DNA of 64,000 bases from Aliihoeflea sp052435735 (GTDB taxonomy: Bacteria; Pseudomonadota; Alphaproteobacteria; Rhizobiales; Rhizobiaceae). Shown here in pieces: positions 32,325 through 41,481 of this stretch. Below the pieces are notes generated by a model. It saw only the letters and a program-made list of their open reading frames with translations. It did no database searches and was not told the DNA's origin. Positions within the stretch are counted from its first letter, which is position 1. Every line of letters begins with the position of its first letter. Location of the stretch: the NCBI GenBank assembly GCA_052435735.1, contig JBQVNB010000002.1, positions 1-64,000 on the forward strand, given 5' to 3'. A program made the translations under genes and the position numbers.

Positions 32325-33353
32325 TTACGACGCGTTGCGCGCCGTCTCCAGCCAGCCGTCGACCAGATCGCGGTTCTCTTCGATCCATGCCGCGGCCTGC
32401 GCCTCGACGTCGTCGTCGCCGTCATTCATGGCAGCGTTCTGCGCGAAGATGTCATCGAGCGGCACGCTGGCCTCGCCCAGCAGCACGCGCACGGCCGGGT
32501 TCTCGTCCAGGAACGCCGTGTTGGCCACCGGCACGATGTCGTTGGCCGGGAAGCCGAGCGTGCACGGATCGGCGACGCAGCCCGCAACGCCTTCGCGCGT
32601 GGCGGCGTCGGCGAGGTCCGCCATGTCGTCCGGCAGGTTGACTTCCGGCACCTCGATCCACACGACGTCCTCGCCGGGCGATAATTCGTTGACGGTCCAG
32701 TTCGGCGTCCAGGTGTAGAACAGGATCGGCTCGCCCGCCTCGTGCGCCGCGATCGCATCGGCCATCGAGGCCGAATAGCCGGCCTTGATCGTGTTCACGT
32801 GGTCGCGCAGCTCATAGGCGTCCATATGGTGCTCGATCATGATCTCGCAGCCCCAGCCGGGCGGGCAGGCGACCATGTCGGCCTTGCCGTCGCCGTCGCG
32901 GTCGAAGGCTTCCTTGACCTCGTCGCGTTTGAAGTCTTCCAGCGAGGTGATGCCGAACTCCTCGGCCGCCGCCGCCGAGATCAGGTAGCCTTCGAGCGCG
33001 CCGCCCTCGGCCACCGCGCCGACGATCTCGGCCGAGCCCTCGAAGGTCGGCTGGTAGGTGTTGTGCAGCGGGAACCAGCCATTGACCCAAAGGTCGATGT
33101 CGCCCTGGGCGACTGCCTGGTAGAAGGGCGGGTTGTCGAGCGTGGTCGGGCCTTCGACTGCATAGCCGAGCTCTTCGATGAGCTGCTTGTAGATCGCCGC
33201 GTGGAACCAGCCGGTGTCCCAGGTCGCCTGCGCCATGCGCACGGTCGTGCCTTCGCCCGGCATGTCCTGCGCGGATGCGGCAAGCGGGCTTGCGAAAATG
33301 GCGGCGGCCGAAACGGTGCCGACGAGAAGTCTTTTCAGGTTGGATGTCTTCAT
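32325..33353 (-). CDS. proX: glycine betaine/proline ABC transporter substrate-binding protein (ProX)
   Basis: The 342-residue periplasmic protein has a signal peptide (MKTSNLKRLLVGTVSAAAIF, cleavage near ASAQ-DMP, residue 29). The mature part has the ProX type II binding fold, with VRMAQATWDTGWFHAAIYKQ, DLWVNGWFPLHNTY, a cysteine pair in ACPPGWGCEIM and FYTWTPNWTVNEL, where the aromatic box for betaine binding is expected. Unlike most ABC operons, the binding protein gene is last in the unit. The ligand is probably betaine or proline betaine. Confidence 0.9.
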   Translation of the reverse strand: MKTSNLKRLLVGTVSAAAIFASPLAASAQDMPGEGTTVRMAQATWDTGWFHAAIYKQLIEELGYAVEGPTTLDNPPFYQAVAQGDIDLWVNGWFPLHNTYQPTFEGSAEIVGAVAEGGALEGYLISAAAAEEFGITSLEDFKRDEVKEAFDRDGDGKADMVACPPGWGCEIMIEHHMDAYELRDHVNTIKAGYSASMADAIAAHEAGEPILFYTWTPNWTVNELSPGEDVVWIEVPEVNLPDDMADLADAATREGVAGCVADPCTLGFPANDIVPVANTAFLDENPAVRVLLGEASVPLDDIFAQNAAMNDGDDDVEAQAAAWIEENRDLVDGWLETARNAS

Positions 33354-33429
33354 GGGTGAAGTCTCCTTTTGCATTTCAGGTATGCCTGCGAAGGCAGGAC
33401 TTTGCGGACCGGTCCGGATCGACCGGCCG

Positions 33430-34350
33430 TCAGGCTTCCTTCGCCGGCGTCGCGCGGGCGGAGGAAAAGAAATTGGCGAAGGTGGCGCGCAGCGACGTCT
33501 TCTTCATGCGCGCCGGCTCGCCGAGCGATTGCGTGATGCGGTCGAGGATGATCGCGAGCAGCACGATGCCGACACCGCCCGCCGTCGCTCCACCCACGTC
33601 CAGTCGGCCAAGGCCGGTGAAGACGGCGAGGCCGAGCCCGCCCGCGCCGATCAGCGCAGCGATGACGACCATCGAAAGTGCCAGCATCAGCGTCTGGTTG
33701 AGCCCCGCCATGATGGTGCGCAGCGCGAGCGGAAACTGCACGTCCCACAGCATCTGCCAGCGTGTCGAGCCGAAGGATTGCGCCGCCTCGACCAGATCCT
33801 CGCGTACGTTGCGGATGCCGAGATTCGTCAGCCGCACGATCGGCGGCAGCGCGAAGATGATGGTGGCGATGATGCCCGGCACCATGCCGACGCCGAACAG
33901 CATCACGATCGGCACCAGATAGACGAAGGATGGGATCGTCTGCATGATGTCGAGCACCGGGCGCAGCACGGCCTGGAAACGGTCGCTGCCGGCGGCGAGG
34001 ATGCCGACCGGAATGCCGATCACCGTACAGAACAGAACCGACGTGATGACCATGGACAGCGTCGTCATCGTCTCGGGCCAAAGCCCGATCATGTCGATGA
34101 AGGCGAGCGCGATCAGCGTGAAGATCGCGACGCCCCGGCCCGCCGTGCGCCAGGCGATGAACGCGAGCACGGCGGTGAAGAGCAGCATCGGAACGGCGTT
34201 GAGAAAGCCGTCGAGGCCGTTCAGGACCTGCGTGATCGGCCATTGCAACGAGCGGAAGAACGGTCGGAAATTGGGCACGAGCCAGTCGCGAACGAGGCTG
34301 TTGACCCAGTCGGCCAGCGGAATGGTGAGTATGTCGGAAGGGCTGAACAC
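33430..34350 (-). CDS. proW: glycine betaine/proline ABC transporter permease (ProW)
   Basis: The 306-residue membrane protein contains the binding-protein-dependent permease loop (EDLVEAAQSFGSTRWQMLW) and the helix before it (IVMLFGVGMVPGIIATIIF), plus the N-terminal amphipathic part found in ProW. About six transmembrane helices are expected. It lies 32 bp after the ATPase gene and 76 bp before the binding protein gene. Confidence 0.92.
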   Translation of the reverse strand: MFSPSDILTIPLADWVNSLVRDWLVPNFRPFFRSLQWPITQVLNGLDGFLNAVPMLLFTAVLAFIAWRTAGRGVAIFTLIALAFIDMIGLWPETMTTLSMVITSVLFCTVIGIPVGILAAGSDRFQAVLRPVLDIMQTIPSFVYLVPIVMLFGVGMVPGIIATIIFALPPIVRLTNLGIRNVREDLVEAAQSFGSTRWQMLWDVQFPLALRTIMAGLNQTLMLALSMVVIAALIGAGGLGLAVFTGLGRLDVGGATAGGVGIVLLAIILDRITQSLGEPARMKKTSLRATFANFFSSARATPAKEA

Positions 34351-34382
34351 AGCGCCTCCTTTCGAAAATGCAAGCGGATGGA

Positions 34383-35594
34383 TTAAGCGGCGACCGGCGT
34401 GGCGAGCTTGGCGAAGACGTCCTGCGGGGCGACGACGCCCATCAGCTTGCCCTTGCGGTCGGTGACTGCGATCGGCAGCCCGCTTTCGGCGAGCGGGTAG
34501 AGCTCGAAGAGCTGCGTCGTGCGCCCGACCTTGGGAAAGTTGGTCACCAGCGCATCCTGGAGCGCGCCGCCATTCTCGCGCAGCGAGGCGGACAGGTCGC
34601 GATAGGCGACGACGCCGAGGATCGCATCGCCCTCGGTGACGTGCAGCGCGTCGCGCCCCAGCGCTTCCATCCGCGCGATGGCCGTCTCGGCCGTGTCGGT
34701 GCGGATGTCGAGCGCCTCTGCCGGCGCGGCGACGCTGCCGGCGGTGAAGACGCGCGAGCGGTCGATGTCGGAGGTGAAGGCGGCGACATAGTCGTCCGCC
34801 GGCCGGTCGACGATTTCTTCCGCCGTGCCGACCTGCACGAAGCGGCCATCCTTCATGATGGCGATGCGGTCGCCCAGGATCAGCGCCTCGTTGAGATCAT
34901 GCGTGATGAAGATGATGGTCTTCTTCAGGGAGCGCTGGAGCTCCAGCAGTTCTTCCTGCATGTCGCGGCGGATCAGCGGGTCGAGCGCCGAAAACGGCTC
35001 GTCCATCAGAAGGATTTCAGCGTCGGACGCGAGCCCGCGGGCAAGCCCGACGCGCTGCTGCATACCGCCCGAAAGCTCGTCGGGATAGCTGTCGGCATAG
35101 GCGCCGAGGCTCACCTGCGCCAGCGCCTCCTCGGCCTTGCGACGCCGCTCGTCCGCACCTATGCCTTTGATCTTCAATCCATAGGAAACGTTGTCGGCGA
35201 CGGTCATGTGCGGGAACAGCGCGAAATGCTGGAACACCATCGCGATCTTCGAGCGGCGCACGTCGCGCAGCACCTTGGGTGCGCAATTGGCGACGTCGGT
35301 TCCGTCGATCAGCATCTGCCCGGAGGTCGGCGCGATCAAACCATTGATCATCCGCACCAGCGTCGACTTGCCGGAACCCGAAAGCCCCATCACGACGAAG
35401 ATCTGGCCTTCGCCGACCTCGAACGAAGCGTCCTGCACTCCGATCGTGTTGCCCGTCGCCTCGAAAATCTCTTCCTTCGTCTGCCCGTCGCGCAGGAGGC
35501 CGAGTGCCTCGTCCGGCTTCTGGCCAAATACCTTGAAGATGGATCTGGCCTCTACCTTGATATTCGTTCGATCCTGCAAAACATCTCTTTCCAC
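34383..35594 (-). CDS. proV: glycine betaine/proline ABC transporter ATP-binding protein (ProV)
   Basis: The 403-residue protein has the ABC ATPase with Walker A GLSGSGKST (residues 70-78), signature LSGGMQQRVGLARG, Walker B EILLMDEPFSALD and a D-loop, followed by a pair of CBS domains (about 280-400) that act as an osmosensing or regulatory module in ProV/OpuA proteins. The start is a GTG at 35594 lying inside the palindrome CCGATCG/CGATCGG (35594-35607); an alternative TTG at 35579 has GGAAAGAG nearby. It is the first gene of the operon. Confidence 0.9.
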   Translation of the reverse strand: MERDVLQDRTNIKVEARSIFKVFGQKPDEALGLLRDGQTKEEIFEATGNTIGVQDASFEVGEGQIFVVMGLSGSGKSTLVRMINGLIAPTSGQMLIDGTDVANCAPKVLRDVRRSKIAMVFQHFALFPHMTVADNVSYGLKIKGIGADERRRKAEEALAQVSLGAYADSYPDELSGGMQQRVGLARGLASDAEILLMDEPFSALDPLIRRDMQEELLELQRSLKKTIIFITHDLNEALILGDRIAIMKDGRFVQVGTAEEIVDRPADDYVAAFTSDIDRSRVFTAGSVAAPAEALDIRTDTAETAIARMEALGRDALHVTEGDAILGVVAYRDLSASLRENGGALQDALVTNFPKVGRTTQLFELYPLAESGLPIAVTDRKGKLMGVVAPQDVFAKLATPVAA

Positions 35595-35796
35595 CGATCG
35601 CGATCGGCACTGGATATGATTAAGACAAAATGCGCCGCGCCCGCGATCTCGAAAAGATCACGGCTCAACGAAAACGTCTCTGCGGCTTGTTTGGCCGGAA
35701 CCTAACCGCCGCTGGACGGCCTGACAACCCATGCGGCACGAAATATATCGCATTGATACTTTATGGTGCGCCGAAACCTCTCGTCTGCACCATGCC
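35595..35796. other. non-coding region between proV and the MmeI-like gene
   Basis: No convincing gene is seen in these 202 bp. They must hold the promoter for proVWX (minus strand) and the 3' end of the MmeI-like gene. A palindrome CCGATCGCGATCGG overlaps the proV start codon region (35594-35607). An AT-richer patch lies at 35617-35630 (ATATGATTAAGACA), a possible -10 region for proV. Confidence 0.4.
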
Positions 35797-38700
35797 CTAC
35801 GCCGCCCGTCGCGCCGCGAAGCGGCCATCGGCCAGGGCGGTCACGCGCCCATAGCGGGCTAGATTGATGAGGGCCTGCATCACGCGCGGCTCGATCTTCC
35901 TGCCGCCGCCCTTGAATGCGCGGGCGATCGTGGTCGCGTCCATCGGGCCTGCATGCGCAGCCAGCACCGCCTCGACGGCCAATGGCTGCTCGTGGCGGTC
36001 CTTCGGCCAGGCGGGCTTGCCCGCATCGATGGCGACGACCGTCTCTCCGAGGTCCAGTTCACCTGTTTTGGTCTTGGCGCCTTTGGCGAACCGCGGAATC
36101 TGGTAGTCCGGCCGCAGCCAGCGCACATGGCCCTCCGCCTCCTCCCGCGCCCGCTCGGCATTCAGCGCCACCAGCCGCTCCAGGATTTGCTCGTCGGAAA
36201 GGTCCGCCGGCCAGCCATAAGCCTCGGCCGCCAGCCGGTCGATCGTCTCGTGCAGTTCCTTCAGGATCAGCACCAGCCCGCGCGCCTTCACATCCTCGTC
36301 CTTGTCGGTAAGGGCAGATCCTCCCCCGTTTACGGGGGAGGGGGACCGCGAAGCGGTGGAGGGAGCGCCTGCCCTAAGCTTTTCGAGGACGTTGTAGAGC
36401 CCGGTCAGCGTCAGGTCGGAATGGTCGGCGAGCACACGCTTGCGCAGCGCGGCGAGTTCCTCGCCGGTGGCGCGGAGTTGCTGGCGGTTGTCGTCCGATA
36501 TCTCTGGAAAAGGGAAGGGGTCGAAGCAAAACGCCTTTGTGTATCGGGGTCGATCTTCAAGCATGCCGCCGGCCTTGGAGGCCCAACTTCCGTGAATTCG
36601 GCTGGACAGGATGGCCAGCGTGGCAGCGTCCGCATCGGCGATCACGACAATCATGTTGTCGGCCAGCACGGAGGCGTCGAGAAACTGGAAGACACGGTGC
36701 TTGGTGGTCTCGACCGTTCCGATGTAGCGAGAAATCCCCTCAAGTGCCGGCCGCAGATCCTTCCGCGGTTCTCCAAAAACCCACCAACTATCCTTGTAGC
36801 TTTGTCGGGCATTCCACTCGCGACCGAGTTTCCGACCCTCTTTGTCTACACGGGGCTGGCCGTTAGCATCGAGGTCGTATCTCACGCGCTCTGAAAGATG
36901 TTGGTAGACAGCCGGAAATTTTTGACGCGCTTCCGCCGCCGATAATCCGAAAAGATCGATGACCATCACATCACGTGAGCGCGCGGTGAGGTCACGGCCG
37001 TTGCGATATTCTCGGATATGGGTCTCAAGGCCCTCAATGCGCCCAAAACCCAGGTGTTGCGCTTCGGACCGGGTAACGATGAACCCAGCCCCATGTAGCT
37101 TCACGCCGGGCGATGACAGCCCTGCATTGGCCAGCAGTTCCGTTGCCTTCGTGACGTCTACCCCGATCGAAAGATCGGAATTGATGGCGCCGGAACGCCC
37201 GGCATACTCGATCCTGGGTTCGTCGCTGCCCAAGCCGTCCTCCCGCGTCGTCTCCAGCAGCAAGCCTTCGCGCTTGCCCGCCTCGCCCACGGTTATCGCG
37301 ATCCGCACCGCGGCGCTGTCCTTTGTGGCCTTGGTCCACGGATGGTCGGGAATGGCATAGATCAGGCTGACCGGCTTCTTCGCCGTCAGATGCCGTTCCA
37401 TCACCCGGCGCTGGAAAATCTGGCTGATCGAATTGGTCGTAACGAGCCCGAAGCGCTTGAGCGGCGTCTTCTTCGCCGTCAGCAGTTCGGCCGCCCGGTC
37501 CCACCAATACATGACGAAGTCGGCGCTTTCGTTCATGTGGTCGTGCACCTTCCACAAGGCCTCCGCATAATTGGACCCAAGCCGTGCCCGCAAATCCTTG
37601 CCGCCGATGAACGGGGGATTGCCGACGATGAACTCCGCCTCCGGCCAGTCGGGCCGTCGCGGGTGGGCAAAAGTTCGATCGCGCGTCGGCGGCCTGCTCG
37701 CGCATTGATCCTGAACGCCCGGGTCGTCGGTAGCCAGAACGGCATCGTATCCGTCTTTGCGCCCGAAATTGATGTTCTCGAAGGCCTTGAGGATCGGCTC
37801 GCCCGGATGGCCGGTATGGGTCTTGTAGTGCTGTTGCAAATAGCCGATCCACACGACGAGTTCGGCAATGGCCGCCGCGCGTGGATTGAGCTCCAGCCCG
37901 AGAAATTGATGTGGGCTGACCGTCTCCGCCTCGAGCCCCAGCATTTCGTTGGCGCCCAGATCGGCGAGCGTCTCCAGCACCTCGCCCTCGAGCTTCTTCA
38001 TCAGTTCGAGGCCGACATAGAGAAAGTTGCCCGTTCCGCATGCCGGATCGAGCACGCGCGTCGTGCAGAGCTGATGGTGGTACGCGCGGACGAGCGCGAT
38101 CGCGCGGCGGTCGTCGCCTTCCTCTTTCGCAGCTTCGGCTTTTGTCATTGCCCGACGCCAGTCGTCGCGAAGAGGCTCCATCACCGTTACGGAGACGAGT
38201 TGTTCGACATAGGCGCGCGGGGTGTAGTGCGCGCCCAGCTTGCGTCTTTCTTGGGGGTCGAGCGCCTGTTCGAGGAGCGTCCCGAAAATCGCGGGATCGA
38301 CCTTGGTCCATTCGTGCCGGGCGGCCGCGACGAGTTCGCCGATCTCCTCCCGCTCCAAGGGCAGCGCGCGTGCGTCGCGATAGAGATTCCCGTTGAAGTG
38401 GCGCAGATGAGTGCGAAAATACGAGAAGAATCGCATCTCCTCGCGCGGCTGATCAATTTTCGACCACAACTCCTCGAGCAGCGGCACCAAGGATCGGGGA
38501 GATTTGGCGCTGTCTTCCAGAAGCCGCGTAAACTCGCCCTTGGGCAGAAGGTCCACATCCTCGGCGAACATGCAGAAGATGCATCGCATGACGAAGATCG
38601 CGACGTCTTCCGGTGGATAGTGGCGCTCCAGCGAGCGTGTCACGGCCGCGAGCCGCTCGGCAATATGCCGGGTGACCTGAAGCGATTGCCGCGTCGGATC

Positions 38701-39308
38701 GAGGCTGAGCGGATCGTTCCAGATGCGGGCGAACATCTGGCGGATTTCGGGCCGGCGCAAATCTTCGAGATAGACCCGGAACCCCTTGCGGCCGCCGAAT
38801 TGCTCGTAGGACCGGCCGTTGCCGCTGAAATCAGCAAAGATCTCGAACGCGTGGCCGACATCGCAGGTGATCAGAAAGGGCGGTGCCGGATGGTCGGCGT
38901 CGAGCAGGAAGACGTATTCCTCCGCCTGCTTGCGCGCGCTCGACATCATCGCATCCCAGTTGCGCCCCGATCCGCGCCGACCGAGCCGCTCGGGCGCGAT
39001 GTCGGGCAGGGCGAGCTGGTCCGGCAACGCATTCTTGGCGCCGGGCAGCCGCGACTGCTTGGCTTCGAGAATGAAGCAGCCCTTCTTGTAGAGATCGATG
39101 CGCCGCGTCGACACGACCGGGTCGCTCGCCCGCCGCTTCACTCCGCGCTCGAACGCGTAATTGTTGAGCGCGTGTTCCGCACAGGCCGGGTCGGGGCGGG
39201 ACACGCCGATGGCGTCGCAGAACTCGGACAGGTACATCTGGTAGTTGGCGCGCGCTCGGCGCCGCCATCGCGGTCCGTCCAGCGTGAGATGAAAGTCTCG
39301 ACCTCCAA
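35797..39308 (-). CDS. MmeI-like type IIL restriction-modification enzyme, apparent 5' frameshift
   Basis: Reconstructed as 1169 residues, this single-chain enzyme combines nuclease, methyltransferase and specificity functions. The N-terminal part (about 20-95) includes RIDLYKKGCFILEAK, an Asp...Glu-x-Lys endonuclease motif. The methyltransferase follows: GAHYTPRAYVEQLV, motif I DPACGTGNFLYVG (about 421) and motif IV NPPFIGG (about 561). Then come the target-recognition region and C-terminal helices. Near 39248-39255 the frame breaks: LEVETFISRWTDRDGGAER is in one frame and ANYQMYLSEFCD in another, with two surplus bases in a (GC)4 tract. The likely start is TTG 39308, with GGAGGGG before it. 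Without the frameshift the gene would be intact. A repeat-derived in-frame insert lies at about residues 978-1000. Confidence 0.85.
36311..36375. repeat. palindromic repeat inserted in frame in the MmeI-like gene
   Basis: AGGGCAG (36311-36317) and CTGCCCT (36369-36375) bound a hairpin with CCTCCCCCG...CGGGGGAGG, the same core as the intergenic repeats in this window. On the coding strand it reads as the low-complexity AGAPSTASRSPSPVNGGGSA between otherwise helical sequences, and the frame remains open. It resembles the palindromic elements known inside rickettsial genes. Confidence 0.7.
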
Positions 39309-39518
39309 GCGCCCCTCCCGAACGAGGGCGCACGAAATCACCGCGCAAAGGGATGCCCCTTTTGCAACGCCGGTTTGCTGCCCGTCCCGTCGAGCGCCCA
39401 GTTAAAGTTGCATACCAGAAAAATGCAACCAAAAAGAGCACGGACACCATCCCGAACGTCCCGCCTGCGTCATCCACCGCGCTTGTGAACCCCCCGCCGC
39501 CCTGCTAAAGCGCGGCTC

Positions 39519-41327
39519 ATGAAGACGCCCCTTTCCAAGATCCGCAATTTCTCCATCGTCGCCCATATCGATCACGGCAAGTCGACGCTTGCCGACCGGC
39601 TGATCCAGATGACCGGATCGCTGGAGGTCCGGGAGATGAAGGAGCAGGTGCTCGACGCGATGGACATCGAGCGCGAGCGCGGCATCACCATCAAGGCCAA
39701 CACCGTCCGGCTCGAATATGACGCCAAGGACGGCGAGCATTACGTCCTGAACCTGATCGACACGCCCGGCCATGTCGACTTCGCCTACGAGGTCTCGCGC
39801 TCCTTGCGCGCCTGCGAAGGCTCGCTCCTCGTCGTCGACGCCTCCCAGGGCGTCGAGGCGCAGACGCTCGCCAACGTCTACCAGGCCATCGACGCCGACC
39901 ACGAGATCGTGGTCGTCCTCAACAAGATCGACCTTCCCGCCGCCGAGCCCGAGCGCATCAAGGAGCAGGTCGAGGAGGTGATCGGCCTCGACGCGTCCGA
40001 TGCGGTGATGATCTCGGCCAAGACCGGCATCGGTATCGAGGACGTGCTGGAGGCGATCGTCACGAAACTCCCGCCGCCGAAGGAGGGCGACGAGACCGCG
40101 CCCTTGAAGGCCATGCTGGTCGATAGCTGGTACGACGCCTATCTCGGCGTCATCGTCCTGGTGCGCATCATCGACGGCCGGCTGAGGAAGGGCCAGCAGG
40201 TCCGCATGATGGGCACCAATGCGCGCTACACGGTCGACCGCGTCGGCGTCATCACGCCCAAGATGGTGATGGTCGATGATCTGGGCCCCGGCGAGCTCGG
40301 CTTCATCACCGCCTCGATCAAGGAAGTGGCCGACACCCGCGTCGGCGACACCATCACCGACGACCGCAAGCCGACCGCGACCGCTCTTCCGGGCTTCAAG
40401 CCGGCGCAGCCGGTGGTCTTCTGCGGCCTCTTCCCCGTCGACGCCGCCGATTTCGAGGATCTGCGCGCCGCCATGGGCAAGCTGCGCCTCAACGACGCGT
40501 CGTTCTCGTTCGAAATGGAAACCAGCGCTGCCCTGGGTTTCGGCTTCCGCTGCGGCTTCCTCGGCCTCCTGCACCTGGAAATTATCCAGGAACGGCTGGA
40601 GCGCGAGTTCGACCTCGACCTGATCGCGACCGCCCCGTCGGTCGTCTACAAGCTCGCCATGAATGACGGCTCGGAAATCGAGCTCCACAACCCGGCCGAC
40701 ATGCCGGACGTGATGAAGATCGCCGGCATCGAGGAGCCGTGGATCAAGGCGACGATCCTGACCCCGGACGACTATCTCGGCGCGATCCTGAAGCTGTGCC
40801 AGGAACGCCGCGGCGTCCAGGTCGACCTCTCCTATGTGGGCAAGCGCGCCATGGTCACCTACGACCTGCCGCTGAACGAGGTGGTGTTCGATTTCTACGA
40901 CCGCCTGAAGTCGATCTCCAAGGGCTACGCCTCCTTCGACTACCAGTTGACCGACTACCGCGAAGGCGACCTCGTCAAGATGTCGATCCTCGTCAACGAC
41001 GAACCCGTCGACGCCCTCTCCATGCTCGTCCACCGCTCGGCGGCCGAAAAGCGCGGCCGCGCCATGTGCGAAAAGCTGAAGGATTTGATCCCCAAGCACA
41101 TGTTCAAGATCCCGATCCAGGCGGCGATCGGCGGCAAGGTGATCGCCCGCGAGACGATCTCGGCTCTGCGCAAGGACGTGACGGCCAAATGCTACGGCGG
41201 CGACGTGACCCGCAAGCGCAAACTTCTGGAAAAGCAGAAGGAAGGCAAGAAGCGCATGCGCCAGTTCGGCAAGGTGGAGATTCCGCAGGCGGCCTTCATC
41301 GAAGCCCTCAAAATGGGCGACAGCTAA
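39519..41327 (+). CDS. lepA: elongation factor 4 (LepA)
   Basis: This translational GTPase acts on the ribosome under stress or during initiation. The 602-residue protein has the G motifs AHIDHGKSTLADRL, DTPGHVDFAYEV and NKIDLP, an EF-G-like domain II, and the LepA-specific C-terminal domain (SYVGKRAMVTYDLPLNEVV, KCYGGDVTRKRKLLEKQKEG). The length is typical. It is divergent from the MmeI-like gene, and the start is at the usual site just before the first G motif. It is flanked by accessory genes but has normal composition. Confidence 0.97.
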   Translation: MKTPLSKIRNFSIVAHIDHGKSTLADRLIQMTGSLEVREMKEQVLDAMDIERERGITIKANTVRLEYDAKDGEHYVLNLIDTPGHVDFAYEVSRSLRACEGSLLVVDASQGVEAQTLANVYQAIDADHEIVVVLNKIDLPAAEPERIKEQVEEVIGLDASDAVMISAKTGIGIEDVLEAIVTKLPPPKEGDETAPLKAMLVDSWYDAYLGVIVLVRIIDGRLRKGQQVRMMGTNARYTVDRVGVITPKMVMVDDLGPGELGFITASIKEVADTRVGDTITDDRKPTATALPGFKPAQPVVFCGLFPVDAADFEDLRAAMGKLRLNDASFSFEMETSAALGFGFRCGFLGLLHLEIIQERLEREFDLDLIATAPSVVYKLAMNDGSEIELHNPADMPDVMKIAGIEEPWIKATILTPDDYLGAILKLCQERRGVQVDLSYVGKRAMVTYDLPLNEVVFDFYDRLKSISKGYASFDYQLTDYREGDLVKMSILVNDEPVDALSMLVHRSAAEKRGRAMCEKLKDLIPKHMFKIPIQAAIGGKVIARETISALRKDVTAKCYGGDVTRKRKLLEKQKEGKKRMRQFGKVEIPQAAFIEALKMGDS

Positions 41328-41338
41328 AGCGCCTTTCC

Positions 41339-41466
41339 TCGCCCCCGCTTGCGGGGGAGAGGTGGCTCGGGCGCAGCCCGAGACGGAGAGGGGGGCCTTT
41401 CTCGCGAACCTCACAGAGCATGATCTTCCTCCCCCTCGCGGGGGAGATGTCCGGCAGGACAGCGGG
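41339..41466. repeat. compound palindromic repeat after lepA
   Basis: Three hairpins follow one another: CTCGCCCCCGCTTGCGGGGG (about 41339-41358), GGCTCGGGC/GCCCGAG (about 41364-41383) and CCCCCTCGCGGGGGAG (about 41431-41446), ending in ATGTCCGGCAGGACAGCGGG. The same core recurs at 28568-28677 and 49927-50100. It fills the gap between convergent lepA and the ATPase/TOPRIM gene. Confidence 0.65.
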
Positions 41467-41481
41467 TTAAGGATGGCTTAT

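Noticed and set aside
37342..39405. Long plus-strand frame of 687 codons
   Set aside because: Antisense shadow of the MmeI-like gene, whose motifs are clear on the minus strand.
39309..39477. N-terminal extension of the MmeI-like protein up to 39477 beginning MDDAGGTFGM
   Set aside because: It is in the wrong frame relative to the true N-terminus and has a hydrophobic sequence unlike the family; it arises from the frameshift at the GC tract.
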